A stretch of DNA of 64,000 nucleotides from positions 1-64,000 of IMG/VR virus record IMGVR_UViG_3300034092_003233; one strand, 5' to 3'. The DNA comes from a virus. Made by a program: the position numbers and the translations under genes. Positions 32,181 to 40,268 of this stretch are shown here, one piece after another; positions within the stretch are counted from its first letter, which is position 1; each line of letters starts with the position of its first letter. The notes below the pieces were generated by a model. It had not been told where the DNA came from, did no database searches, and saw only the letters and a list, made by a program, of their open reading frames with translations.

Positions 32181-33596
32181 TTATACTATAAACCAATTAG
32201 AGTTATCGCTTAACAAATCAATTGCTTGATATTGTTTTGACAAAGCATAACCAGTAATACCATCTATTGTTTGTGAAGATGTGGTTAGTACTGTTAATAT
32301 TCCAATATTAGAATTTTTAACTGTATATCTATTTGTGTTGCTAACTGCTGTTGGAAGAGTTAAATTAATGTTTCCTGATGTGTTTCCATTATACACATAA
32401 TCTATATTTGCAGTAGAACCTGCTGTGGTAGATGATGTTATTATGTTTATTGAACGAGAAAATCCTGCTGGAACTGCTGCCCACGTTATTCCGATTCCGG
32501 TAGATGTCAAAACTTGATTGTTGGACCCCTGAGAACCATTTATAAGCAGCGTGTTGCGAATATTTAAAGGACCAGATAGTGTCACCCCACCAGAAGCACT
32601 TATTCCCGAAAGAGCGTAAATATAATTAGCAGACAGATCAGAAAATCCATTAAGGCTATTGGAGTTTCCGTACAAAGTGGAATCCGTTGCCGAATACGAA
32701 ATATAATTTCCAGAATCAATTCCATTTGGATCACCTATGTCTATTGTTCCAAATGGATTTGACAACTGAAGTTGGCTGGTGGGATCTCTTAAATAGATGT
32801 AAGTACTATTGTTGTTGTAACTATAATCACCAATTGAAACTCTGGCATTGGATGTGTCTTCAAGATACAATTGCGAGTCAGACACAATAGTCATAACATT
32901 CAGAATGTTTGGAGAGTTTATAGTAACATTAGAGTTAAATGTGATACCACCAGAAGCACTAATTCCCGCAGTGAATCTTGTGAGTGCGCTGAAGGTTCCT
33001 CCTGCTGAACTGATACCATTTGTAAAACTTTGAAGAGGACCAAAGGTATTTGCAGTTCCTGTAGTAACCCCCGTAACAGCACCCGTAAGTCCATTAAAAG
33101 AACTTACAACATTTTTAGTAAGTGCAATTGTGCCCGTGTCATTTGGAAATGTTACGGTATTGTCGTTTGTATCAAATTTTAATGTAGTAGATGCATTTAA
33201 ATCGTTATAAAATATTTCGTTATTTTCAGGATCAACAAATAATTCATAGTCACCGCCATCAATCTGAATGGATTGCGCTACCAAAAAACCATTATCTGAA
33301 TCAATTTTTGCAACATTCCCAATTGCACCAGTAAAACCATTAACACTCAGTACGCCAGTATTCGAAACAGTCAGAGTATTTCCAGAGACAGATAGACCGA
33401 TTCCAGAGCCATTGGTGATACCGACAGCACCAGTAATACCTCTTACAGAAGAAACACCACCCGATGGGCTAGTTAATAATTCACTACCACCAGTTACTCC
33501 GATGTATAATTTTTTATTTGTAGCATCAAACGCAAGTTCAGCATAAGTTAAACCAGTCGGAACACCAGAGCCTCGTTTGATTTTTATAATAGCCAT
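32181..33596 (-). CDS. Putative tail-fibre protein
   Basis: 471 residues. The start MAIIKIKRGSGVPTGLTYAE ... NKKLYIGVTGG is a fibre N-terminal module also present in the gene at 33877. Gly/Ser/Thr/Asn-rich beta repeats follow, with recurring 'NGLTGAV' and 'GGITFNS' elements typical of trimeric phage fibres. The C-terminal ~90 residues (TANIDYVYNGNTSGNINLTL) look like a separate head domain. A late-promoter octamer lies 30 nt upstream. Confidence 0.75.
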   Translation of the reverse strand: MAIIKIKRGSGVPTGLTYAELAFDATNKKLYIGVTGGSELLTSPSGGVSSVRGITGAVGITNGSGIGLSVSGNTLTVSNTGVLSVNGFTGAIGNVAKIDSDNGFLVAQSIQIDGGDYELFVDPENNEIFYNDLNASTTLKFDTNDNTVTFPNDTGTIALTKNVVSSFNGLTGAVTGVTTGTANTFGPLQSFTNGISSAGGTFSALTRFTAGISASGGITFNSNVTINSPNILNVMTIVSDSQLYLEDTSNARVSIGDYSYNNNSTYIYLRDPTSQLQLSNPFGTIDIGDPNGIDSGNYISYSATDSTLYGNSNSLNGFSDLSANYIYALSGISASGGVTLSGPLNIRNTLLINGSQGSNNQVLTSTGIGITWAAVPAGFSRSINIITSSTTAGSTANIDYVYNGNTSGNINLTLPTAVSNTNRYTVKNSNIGILTVLTTSSQTIDGITGYALSKQYQAIDLLSDNSNWFIV

Positions 33597-33626
33597 TCAC
33601 TCTTCCATTTCAAAAGTAATACACTG

Positions 33627-33634
33627 TATTTATT
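33627..33634 (-). promoter_or_regulatory. Late-promoter-like box (AATAAATA)
   Basis: Minus-strand AATAAATA, 30 nt before ATG 33596; the stop codon of the upstream gene (33635-33633) lies at its edge. Confidence 0.4.
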
Positions 33635-33854
33635 AGTAACTTTCTCCGTCTAAAGATGGTTCATCTTTCTTTTTTCGCTTACTCAAATTTTCATTTTTAA
33701 TTCGCAATTCAGATATTTGTTGTTCTAAATTTTGAACTTTTACTGAAAGTATATTGACATTCCCCTCTAATATAAGATTAGAGAACAACAATTCTTGACA
33801 CTTTTTTTGAAGAAACGGTATAATCACCTCTTCATTATAATTCACTTCTTTCAT
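33633..33854 (-). CDS. Small coiled-coil protein
   Basis: 73 residues with a heptad coiled coil over ~15-58 (LEGNVNILSVKVQNLEQQIS) and a basic then acidic tail (KRKKKDEPSLDGESY). Located between two fibre genes. It could be a fibre chaperone or trimerisation helper, by analogy with T4 gp57A (also small and coiled-coil), but there is no sequence proof. Confidence 0.6.
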   Translation of the reverse strand: MKEVNYNEEVIIPFLQKKCQELLFSNLILEGNVNILSVKVQNLEQQISELRIKNENLSKRKKKDEPSLDGESY

Positions 33855-33876
33855 TACAAATCTCCTATTTTAAATT

Positions 33877-35529
33877 TTAATAACCACCACCGTCAATGTT
33901 CACTTCAAGGTAATTAGTGGCAGCATTATAAGCCAAGTTTGAATTATATTTCAATGCTTGATTTGTATTTGATGCTGCGTTTACGAAAGATAGGAAGCAA
34001 GTTGTATCCGAAGTATCGCTTACCATTGTGACTGTTTGTGCAGTTCCTGCTGTGATTCCTGTAGGCGCAGCCCAAGTAGGTGCAGAACCAGAAGACAACA
34101 ATATTGTTCCTGCGGAACCAATCGAAAGGAATGTGGTTGTTGTTGCTGCTGTGTTATATGGCAACGATCCGGCAAGACCTCCACCTATGTGCGTGGCAGC
34201 ATATGCAGTGAATCCTGCGGCATTTGGGTTTATCCATGTTGGTTGCGCAGCTGCTCCATTTGATTTTATTATGAAATTAGTAGTACCTAAATCAGATGGA
34301 GCAACAACAGTACCATCAGCAACGCTTGGAAAAGTAAAAGTTCTGCTTGCAGCTGCACTTGCATCATATTGTAAAGTTGCGGCGACAGCAGCAACATTAT
34401 TAAATAACCGAACTGTTCCAAATTGCGCCGCACCGGGAGCGCCACTAACTATTTCAGATGCAATAGTTGCATCTCCAATAAAGGTAAAGTAACCAGTGCT
34501 ATCGTCATATCCAAAGAATCCAGTTTTACCACCACTGCTATTATACTTAAATGCGATACCACGATCTTTATTATCGTCTACTGGAGGAGATCCGATACCA
34601 CCAGTCCAACCAAGAGTAATGATTGGATCTGCGATTTCAGTAACGGTGCTATTAACATAAGTTGTGGTTCCGTTTACTGTAAGATTTCCAGTAACGGAAA
34701 GCGAACCAGGCATGGTGACAGAATTTGGGAACCCAACAGAGACTGATCCAGTTGTACCAGTTACAACTATTTGATTTGCAGTTCCAGTAATCCCAGTAAC
34801 AATATTGGGAGCCGATATATTTCCACTAAAAGTTGCACCAGAAGCAATAATGCCTGCATTGAAGGTAGTAAGAGCATTAAATGTCTTTGTCCCTCCGAAT
34901 GTTTGAGTTCCAGAAAGACCTGCAAGGGTTGTTGTAAAATCTGGCAGAGTTGCAACTCTAGCGGGGTCGGGGAAAGATACAGGTGAGGGATTAAAATTAA
35001 GTACTGCTGAAAGTAATCCATTTCTCCATGAAATTGTATTTGCCAAAGGATCAATCGTAACGCCCGCGCTATTTAAAGTGTCAACAATGTCGAATACTGC
35101 TCCAAACGCAGAAATTGTTTGTGGAGCATTAAAATTATTATTTACGTCAGTTTTAGCAACATTGGTAATAGCACCAGTGCTTCCATTTACACTATGCACT
35201 CCAGCATTTGAAACGGTAATGCCTTTTCCTGCTGCGGCAACATTAATAAAAGAGCCGGCACCAACAAAGACAGAACCAGTTAAACCATTTACAGCAGTTA
35301 CAGCACCACCGGCAATATTATTATCAATATATGTTTTAACAGCATATTGAGTTGGTATTTTAACTTGGCTTGTACCAAGTGCAGTATTGTTATCTACCTC
35401 ACCACCAACCCAAATTGCACTTCCAGTAACACCAATAAAGAATTTATTGTTTGCTAAATCAAATGCTGGTTCAGCAAGAGTTAATCCGCTTGGTGTTCCA
35501 GAACCCTTCTTGAATTTAATTATTGCCAT
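33877..35529 (-). CDS. Putative tail-fibre protein
   Basis: 550 residues. It shares the fibre N-terminal module (MAIIKFKKGSGTPSGLTLAE) with the gene at 32181. The middle has the recurrent phage-fibre elements LSGTQTFGGTKTF, LSVTGNLTVNGTTTYV and DDNKDRGIAFKYN ... FFGYDDSTGYFTF, which I know from marine myovirus structural proteins. The C-terminus ends NYLEVNIDGGGY, echoing LLDVSLDGGNY in the next gene up. Ala/Thr/Gly-rich beta structure; likely trimeric. Confidence 0.75.
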   Translation of the reverse strand: MAIIKFKKGSGTPSGLTLAEPAFDLANNKFFIGVTGSAIWVGGEVDNNTALGTSQVKIPTQYAVKTYIDNNIAGGAVTAVNGLTGSVFVGAGSFINVAAAGKGITVSNAGVHSVNGSTGAITNVAKTDVNNNFNAPQTISAFGAVFDIVDTLNSAGVTIDPLANTISWRNGLLSAVLNFNPSPVSFPDPARVATLPDFTTTLAGLSGTQTFGGTKTFNALTTFNAGIIASGATFSGNISAPNIVTGITGTANQIVVTGTTGSVSVGFPNSVTMPGSLSVTGNLTVNGTTTYVNSTVTEIADPIITLGWTGGIGSPPVDDNKDRGIAFKYNSSGGKTGFFGYDDSTGYFTFIGDATIASEIVSGAPGAAQFGTVRLFNNVAAVAATLQYDASAAASRTFTFPSVADGTVVAPSDLGTTNFIIKSNGAAAQPTWINPNAAGFTAYAATHIGGGLAGSLPYNTAATTTTFLSIGSAGTILLSSGSAPTWAAPTGITAGTAQTVTMVSDTSDTTCFLSFVNAASNTNQALKYNSNLAYNAATNYLEVNIDGGGY

Positions 35530-35543
35530 TGTTTTTTCCCGTG

Positions 35544-36050
35544 TTAGTAGTTTCCGCCATCAAGGCTGACATCTAATAATCCTTCTAATTCATCATCTCC
35601 AGTAAAACCTTGGAATGCAGTTTTAGTTATTATTAAACCATCAGCAAGAACATAACCACCTATATTTATATTTCCTAGAATATTCAAGTTTCCTGTAATA
35701 GTAACATCATCTGGAAGACCAATTGTTCTTTCTGAACCAGAACCTGTCACCTGAATTTCCGCAGATGTGCCGTAAATTTCAGTTATTCCAGTAGAACCAC
35801 TACCACTTATGAATTCTGTCCAAAATGCATCACCCGTACCACCAATTAATGAGTAGTATTTGTTTTCATCCTCAACATAAACCAACATACCAATTTGTCT
35901 TCGCTGTTGTAATATTGCATCTCTTGCTGTTGTATTTGCAACTGTTCGAAGACCACCCAATCCATATTTTGGATCTTGTACAAATGTAGGATCATTTTCG
36001 GCGTTTGGACCGATTGGAAGACCGACTGAAATGTATCCTGTGATTGGCAT
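35544..36050 (-). CDS. Tail-fibre or baseplate-wedge-like structural protein
   Basis: 168 residues. The segment YGLGGLRTVANTTARDAILQ ... GMLVYVEDENKYYSL is a common module of marine-phage structural proteins ('GG-RsVa-nTARDAI ... GMLVYv'). It is followed by a short Gly/Ser linker and a beta part (DDVTITGNLNILGNINIGG). The end LLDVSLDGGNY matches the C-termini of neighbouring fibres. Probably a fibre segment or connector. 1 nt from its upstream neighbour. Confidence 0.65.
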   Translation of the reverse strand: MPITGYISVGLPIGPNAENDPTFVQDPKYGLGGLRTVANTTARDAILQQRRQIGMLVYVEDENKYYSLIGGTGDAFWTEFISGSGSTGITEIYGTSAEIQVTGSGSERTIGLPDDVTITGNLNILGNINIGGYVLADGLIITKTAFQGFTGDDELEGLLDVSLDGGNY

Positions 36051-36051
36051 A

Positions 36052-37701
36052 TTAAGAGGCTGTTACCGAATAAGTACTTGTTGTTGGATTGCTAACTTGA
36101 TACCAAGTCCACGATATTGTTACTCCATGACTATTTAACTCAGAAAATGTTCCTGTAACTGGAGAAAGCGATAGATTGTTTGGATCTTTCCATGAACTAT
36201 AAGAACCGGGAGAACCCGGAGAAGTTGGAACGACAACATAACAATATTCTGGGCTTCCAGATGCTATAAATGAATATGTAAATGTACCAAGAGATGTAGT
36301 AGAACTTGTAAATCTACTTGATGAACCTGTTGTTAAATTTGAAATAGATGTCAACGAAGCAGAAGAACTTTTTCCATAATATATTCTATGCAACCAACTA
36401 TATGACTGTGTTCTAGAAACTAAGTTATTAGAAACTTGTTGACCAGTTATTCCAAATTGTATTGTGGTGGGAACTGTATATCTGTAATCAGGATGCGTCA
36501 CACCAGCCGGAGAACTGTTATAATTTAAACTACCACGAAGTAAGGTAGCAGTCGTATTATTTGATATTTGAACTGATCCTGCGATCCAATTTGCTCCGGG
36601 ACCACTAGTGCTCCATGTTGCATTGTACGAACCAGCAGCAGAAGTTAAACCAAGATCAAATGTGCTTGCACTCAGATTTATATTAAACGCGGTGAAAGAT
36701 ACAGGTTGATATGGATATATCAATTGCTCTAATACATCTATTGCACTAGAACCAACTGCAAATGTTATACCGTTTGCTATTCCGTTTGAATAACCCGGAT
36801 CTGTGTTTGTCCAAGATGGTAAAACTACTTCTCCTGTTAGACCATCAACTGATATTACATAATCGCCAACTGGTCCAGTATCACCTTTTTCTCCAGTTGG
36901 ACCTGTGGGACCTGTGGGACCAGTTGGACCTGTGGGACCAAGCTGAGTATACATAACCTGATTTGCTGAAAGAATTACAGAAGGAATTGCCGGTCTAGTT
37001 GGGCTTGTTCCTGCTGGATCTGCGATAAATTCTAAACGGGTATCAGATGTTCTCCACATCAATTCAACATAATCATTCGCATTAAGATTCAACATATAGT
37101 TCCACGCAGCAACTGTTTTGGCTGCGGCTGCGCCGCCGGAAACAGTTACGATAGTGTTGCTATCTGGAATATCTGATCCATTCTTGCGGAACCATATATC
37201 AATAGTGTCTGTACCGGATCCAGAAACTCTGTCCGCCTGTGCTGAAAACTGAATGTTATATACACCGGAATTACTGAATGTAATTCTTGAATTGGAAACA
37301 ATACTTACACCATTAGAATTTGGATCTGTATTATTGTAAGTAATTGCATAAGCAAGTGTTGTACTTGCTGCTGCTTGGTCTTGAGTTGACCAGAAACTAC
37401 CCCAATATCCTAAAGCTCCACCTGCTCCAGTGGCTCCAGTGGCTCCCGTAGCACCAGTAGCTCCACCACCACCACCACCAGTTGATGCAATTGTAATTAT
37501 ATTACCCGATGGAGTTAGGGTAATATTTGATCCAGCCGCTAAAGTAACACCACCACTTAAACCATTTAGTTGACTTACATAACTTCCAGATATACCAGCG
37601 GATGATATATTGTCCCATGCATAACCGTTCCATTGCCATGAACGACCACCAAATGTGTAAATTTGATTAAGTGCTGGTGATGTAGGAAAATCTAGTGCCA
37701 T
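36052..37701 (-). CDS. Putative tail-fibre protein with short collagen-like segments
   Basis: 549 residues. The N-terminal module FPTSPALNQIYTFGG ... WQWNGYAW is shared with the gene ending at 38368. Collagen-like triplets occur at ~85-95 (GATGATGATGATGA) and ~257-277 (GPTGPTGPTGPTGPTGEKGD). Between them is a C1q/TNF-like beta domain with GVYNIQFSAQ and NDYVELMW. The C-terminal half is a Ser/Thr-rich beta region with no known fold. A trimeric adhesin is likely. Confidence 0.75.
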   Translation of the reverse strand: MALDFPTSPALNQIYTFGGRSWQWNGYAWDNISSAGISGSYVSQLNGLSGGVTLAAGSNITLTPSGNIITIASTGGGGGGATGATGATGATGAGGALGYWGSFWSTQDQAAASTTLAYAITYNNTDPNSNGVSIVSNSRITFSNSGVYNIQFSAQADRVSGSGTDTIDIWFRKNGSDIPDSNTIVTVSGGAAAAKTVAAWNYMLNLNANDYVELMWRTSDTRLEFIADPAGTSPTRPAIPSVILSANQVMYTQLGPTGPTGPTGPTGPTGEKGDTGPVGDYVISVDGLTGEVVLPSWTNTDPGYSNGIANGITFAVGSSAIDVLEQLIYPYQPVSFTAFNINLSASTFDLGLTSAAGSYNATWSTSGPGANWIAGSVQISNNTTATLLRGSLNYNSSPAGVTHPDYRYTVPTTIQFGITGQQVSNNLVSRTQSYSWLHRIYYGKSSSASLTSISNLTTGSSSRFTSSTTSLGTFTYSFIASGSPEYCYVVVPTSPGSPGSYSSWKDPNNLSLSPVTGTFSELNSHGVTISWTWYQVSNPTTSTYSVTAS

Positions 37702-37723
37702 GTGTTAACATTTATGTTAGATT

Positions 37724-38026
37724 TTAAACGTCTGTAGATCCAACAAACTCACCATTCGGAATAGACTTCGTAAAGGTATATGCAGATTTTACCTCATTCA
37801 TTCCCGCAGCATCAATGACAGAAGGTGCAAACCACACATCAAAATCAAACACATTGATGGTTCTTTCATCAAGAGGAATTTTATTGTCTAATCTGGCTTG
37901 TTCGGAAACATATCCATCCAAAATAATCGTACCTGTCTTGGCTGTATGATTTAGATTCAAAGTACGAATCTTCCAATATTGCGAATAGGTTCCTGTAGGA
38001 TGTTGAATAATTTGTTGTAGTGCCAT
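37724..38026 (-). CDS. Small structural protein
   Basis: 100 residues, beta-rich (MALQQIIQHPTGTYSQYWKI, later GTIILDGYVSEQARLD). Such ~100-residue proteins with an early 'GTYSQYWKI' element sit next to fibre genes in other phages, by recollection. The stop-start junction with the next gene up shares one base (38026). Exact role unknown. Confidence 0.6.
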   Translation of the reverse strand: MALQQIIQHPTGTYSQYWKIRTLNLNHTAKTGTIILDGYVSEQARLDNKIPLDERTINVFDFDVWFAPSVIDAAGMNEVKSAYTFTKSIPNGEFVGSTDV

Positions 38027-38346
38027 TATGTTGACTCCAATACTGATACGATGATATCAAGTCCCGCAGTTAATCCTGCTGTAACTTTGAGTGTGTCTCC
38101 TGTTACGAGTGGAATTGGTGCATCAAGTGCTTGGTATGTTGCTTGAATTGGAACTGCTGCTGCACGAACAATGTAGTACCCTGTTGCTCCCTTGAACAAC
38201 TGAACAGATACACTATTGGCTACTGTGGTGTTGCTGTTGGCAACATGAATAGCATTCACTATTGCGGTTCCCGTGATTCCCGCATAGATTGTGGTGGCTG
38301 CTGTGACACCGACTGAAGTTGCGTAATTTGTGTATATGTCTGGCAT
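38026..38346 (-). CDS. Small structural protein
   Basis: 106 residues, Ala/Thr/Val-rich all-beta (GITGTAIVNAIHVANSNTT, VSVQLFKGATGYYIV, GDTLKVTAGLTAGLDIIVSV). The pattern suits a small beta-sandwich virion protein. AGGAG lies nine nt before ATG 38346, and a CATAAATA late promoter lies just upstream. Confidence 0.6.
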   Translation of the reverse strand: MPDIYTNYATSVGVTAATTIYAGITGTAIVNAIHVANSNTTVANSVSVQLFKGATGYYIVRAAAVPIQATYQALDAPIPLVTGDTLKVTAGLTAGLDIIVSVLEST

Positions 38347-38364
38347 CTATTGGTTCTCCTATGG

Positions 38365-38372
38365 TATTTATG
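38365..38372 (-). promoter_or_regulatory. Late promoter with embedded stop codon (CATAAATA)
   Basis: Minus CATAAATA (38372-38365) includes the TAA stop (38370-38368) of the upstream gene and lies 18 nt before ATG 38346, with AGGAG between. Confidence 0.6.
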
Positions 38373-39372
38373 TGTACGGTGCTGCGTTTTTGTATGGGTG
38401 GTCTGCGGGAAGATTTGCGATGAGTCCCCATTTATGGGCAAGGTAGCCTTCGATGATATTTCTATTTGTGGTAGTCAATGCACTCTTGTAGAAAACAATT
38501 TCAGCAATGTCGATGCCCTGCGCTTGTTGTGATGAGTTATTGAACCACCCACCGATGCCAACAACATTGCTAGTAGTTGCTGTTGACACAACAGTATTGG
38601 ATGATTTATTCGTAAAGTCGCCGTTGTTCCACACATTATGAGTGGTTCCGTCCCGTTGATTGGCAATGATGTTCCATTGTGTGTCTGTTGCCGTAACGAA
38701 CACACCATACGGTGGAGAGGATTCACGCACACCGCCACCAAAACTGTTTGCGGTGGTGTCGTTTCTACCAAACCAAAAACCATTTATGTAATCCTGATCT
38801 ACTAGGCGTTCGAATGCATTATTTGTTCCGCTAGTATCCTTAAATACCACATAGAAGGTGAAGTCCGTGAATGAGTATGACGATGTGGTTCTACAAGGAT
38901 TGTTTGCAAACCTGTAGATGGGTAGGGAGTTGAGGGCGTTGGTCACATAGGTTGGACCAGTTCCAAATGCCGTGGCATTTGAACCACTCACCGTCAGATT
39001 CGTCATCGTAGATACCGACTGACCATTTGAATAGCCTATTTCATTATCTGCCGCATACCAAAGAAGAAGATTAGCGACATCTACATCTGACGGTGTTTTT
39101 ATTGAACTCAAAACCCTCTCCATGTAATGCTTCAGAATAGGAATGGTTCCTGCTGCTGTACGGCGTTGATCGGTGGTTCCGTTGTAACCAGAGTTTAATC
39201 CAAATCCCCGTTTAGGAATTAGAAGATTCTGCTTTGCCCATATGTTGCTGCGTTGTATTCCACCAGTTTCCTGCCGCACACCCACCCAAGCAGAACCATC
39301 CCATGCCCACACCTTTCCTTCGTAGGTGTATTCTTGGTTTACTGACGGAGATGTTGGAAATTGTATGGGCAT
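38368..39372 (-). CDS. Tail-fibre/adhesin with LamG-like domain, paralog A
   Basis: 334 residues from ATG 39372 (MPIQFPTSPSVNQEYTYEGK), the same N-terminal module as the gene at 36052; upstream codons in frame lie inside the next gene. After a linker comes [20 protein letters not shown], almost identical to paralog B. Residues ~115-330 look like a concanavalin/LamG-type jelly roll ending IIEGYLAHKWGLIANLPADH, a signature common in extracellular proteins of Planctomycetota and Verrucomicrobiota. Likely binds a surface glycan. Confidence 0.7.
   Translation of the reverse strand: MPIQFPTSPSVNQEYTYEGKVWAWDGSAWVGVRQETGGIQRSNIWAKQNLLIPKRGFGLNSGYNGTTDQRRTAAGTIPILKHYMERVLSSIKTPSDVDVANLLLWYAADNEIGYSNGQSVSTMTNLTVSGSNATAFGTGPTYVTNALNSLPIYRFANNPCRTTSSYSFTDFTFYVVFKDTSGTNNAFERLVDQDYINGFWFGRNDTTANSFGGGVRESSPPYGVFVTATDTQWNIIANQRDGTTHNVWNNGDFTNKSSNTVVSTATTSNVVGIGGWFNNSSQQAQGIDIAEIVFYKSALTTTNRNIIEGYLAHKWGLIANLPADHPYKNAAPYT
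39116..39175. repeat. Direct repeat, copy 1 (60 nt, 56/60 identical to 40171-40230)
   Basis: It encodes the TAAGTIP-LKHYMER segment of adhesin paralog A. Copy 2 lies 1,055 nt away, about one gene length, and differs at four positions by direct comparison. Confidence 0.85.
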
Positions 39373-39377
39373 GGTGT

Positions 39378-40268
39378 TTATGCTGTTGGTGCTGCGTTTA
39401 GATACGGATGACCCACAGGAAGACTGCCTTGCAATTTCCACTTCCATGCAAGATATCCTTCAATGAGTTGTCTGGTCGTGGTGTTTGTAGATTGCACCAT
39501 TATGACCTCTGCAATTACTATGTTGGATGCTCTATTGACAGTATATTGTCTTGCTAATGAATAACCAACATTGGTGTTGTCTGGTGTTGCAATAGTGTTA
39601 GTGGTGCTTTCCAAGGTTCCGTTTCTCCACACTCCCCATCCCGTGGTATTGCTTTGAAATGCCATTATGTTACCAACATTATTCGCGTATACAGTTCCGC
39701 TACTCAAATCATAATTTGCTTGTGCAGCCCCTTGGTAATATGGATAGCAAGCACCTAAATTGTTACTGTTTTTTACATAGTGTAAGGCACCACGATCCGT
39801 TCCCTGTCCTGCTGAAGCCAAAACGCCTATTGATGGTCTATAGGCATCACTACCAGTTCCTGCTCCACTTCTTGACCATACCCAATACACTCCATGTGAT
39901 TGATTTTGCATTGCTGTGGTGGAAATATCCATAGCATCGTTGGAACCATCAAACAAAACTCCAGGCAATGAACCAGGAAAGGCGGTTGCAGAGTATGCTG
40001 GTTGATTTGCTGATGTTGCTTGCACAGCATTTACTCCACCACCTTTTCTATCAGCCCATGTGGAAACACCTGTAGAAATTGTGAGGGTTGAAGATTGTGC
40101 TGCATCCAACCAAAATACTGTTGAGATTTCTTGGGGAGTCCAAAGCGTGCTATTAAACTCTCCCAAATCTCTCTCCATGTAATGCTTCAGACTAGGAATA
40201 GTTCCTGCCGCTGTACGGCGTTGATCTGTGTTGCCACAGTATCCTGAATTGAGTCGCCATCTTCTCAT
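39378..40268 (-). CDS. Tail-fibre/adhesin with LamG-like domain, paralog B
   Basis: 296 residues from ATG 40268, ATGA-coupled to the collagen-like gene. It starts [20 protein letters not shown], so it lacks the FPTSP module of paralog A and begins at the shared [12 protein letters not shown] stretch. The LamG-like domain has [32 protein letters not shown] and the end [20 protein letters not shown]. It may be an exchangeable tip for the collagen-like fibre encoded directly upstream. Confidence 0.7.
   Translation of the reverse strand: MRRWRLNSGYCGNTDQRRTAAGTIPSLKHYMERDLGEFNSTLWTPQEISTVFWLDAAQSSTLTISTGVSTWADRKGGGVNAVQATSANQPAYSATAFPGSLPGVLFDGSNDAMDISTTAMQNQSHGVYWVWSRSGAGTGSDAYRPSIGVLASAGQGTDRGALHYVKNSNNLGACYPYYQGAAQANYDLSSGTVYANNVGNIMAFQSNTTGWGVWRNGTLESTTNTIATPDNTNVGYSLARQYTVNRASNIVIAEVIMVQSTNTTTRQLIEGYLAWKWKLQGSLPVGHPYLNAAPTA
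40171..40230. repeat. Direct repeat, copy 2
   Basis: Partner of the repeat at 39116-39175, in the 5' part of adhesin paralog B. Recombination between the copies would delete or swap one adhesin cleanly. Confidence 0.85.
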
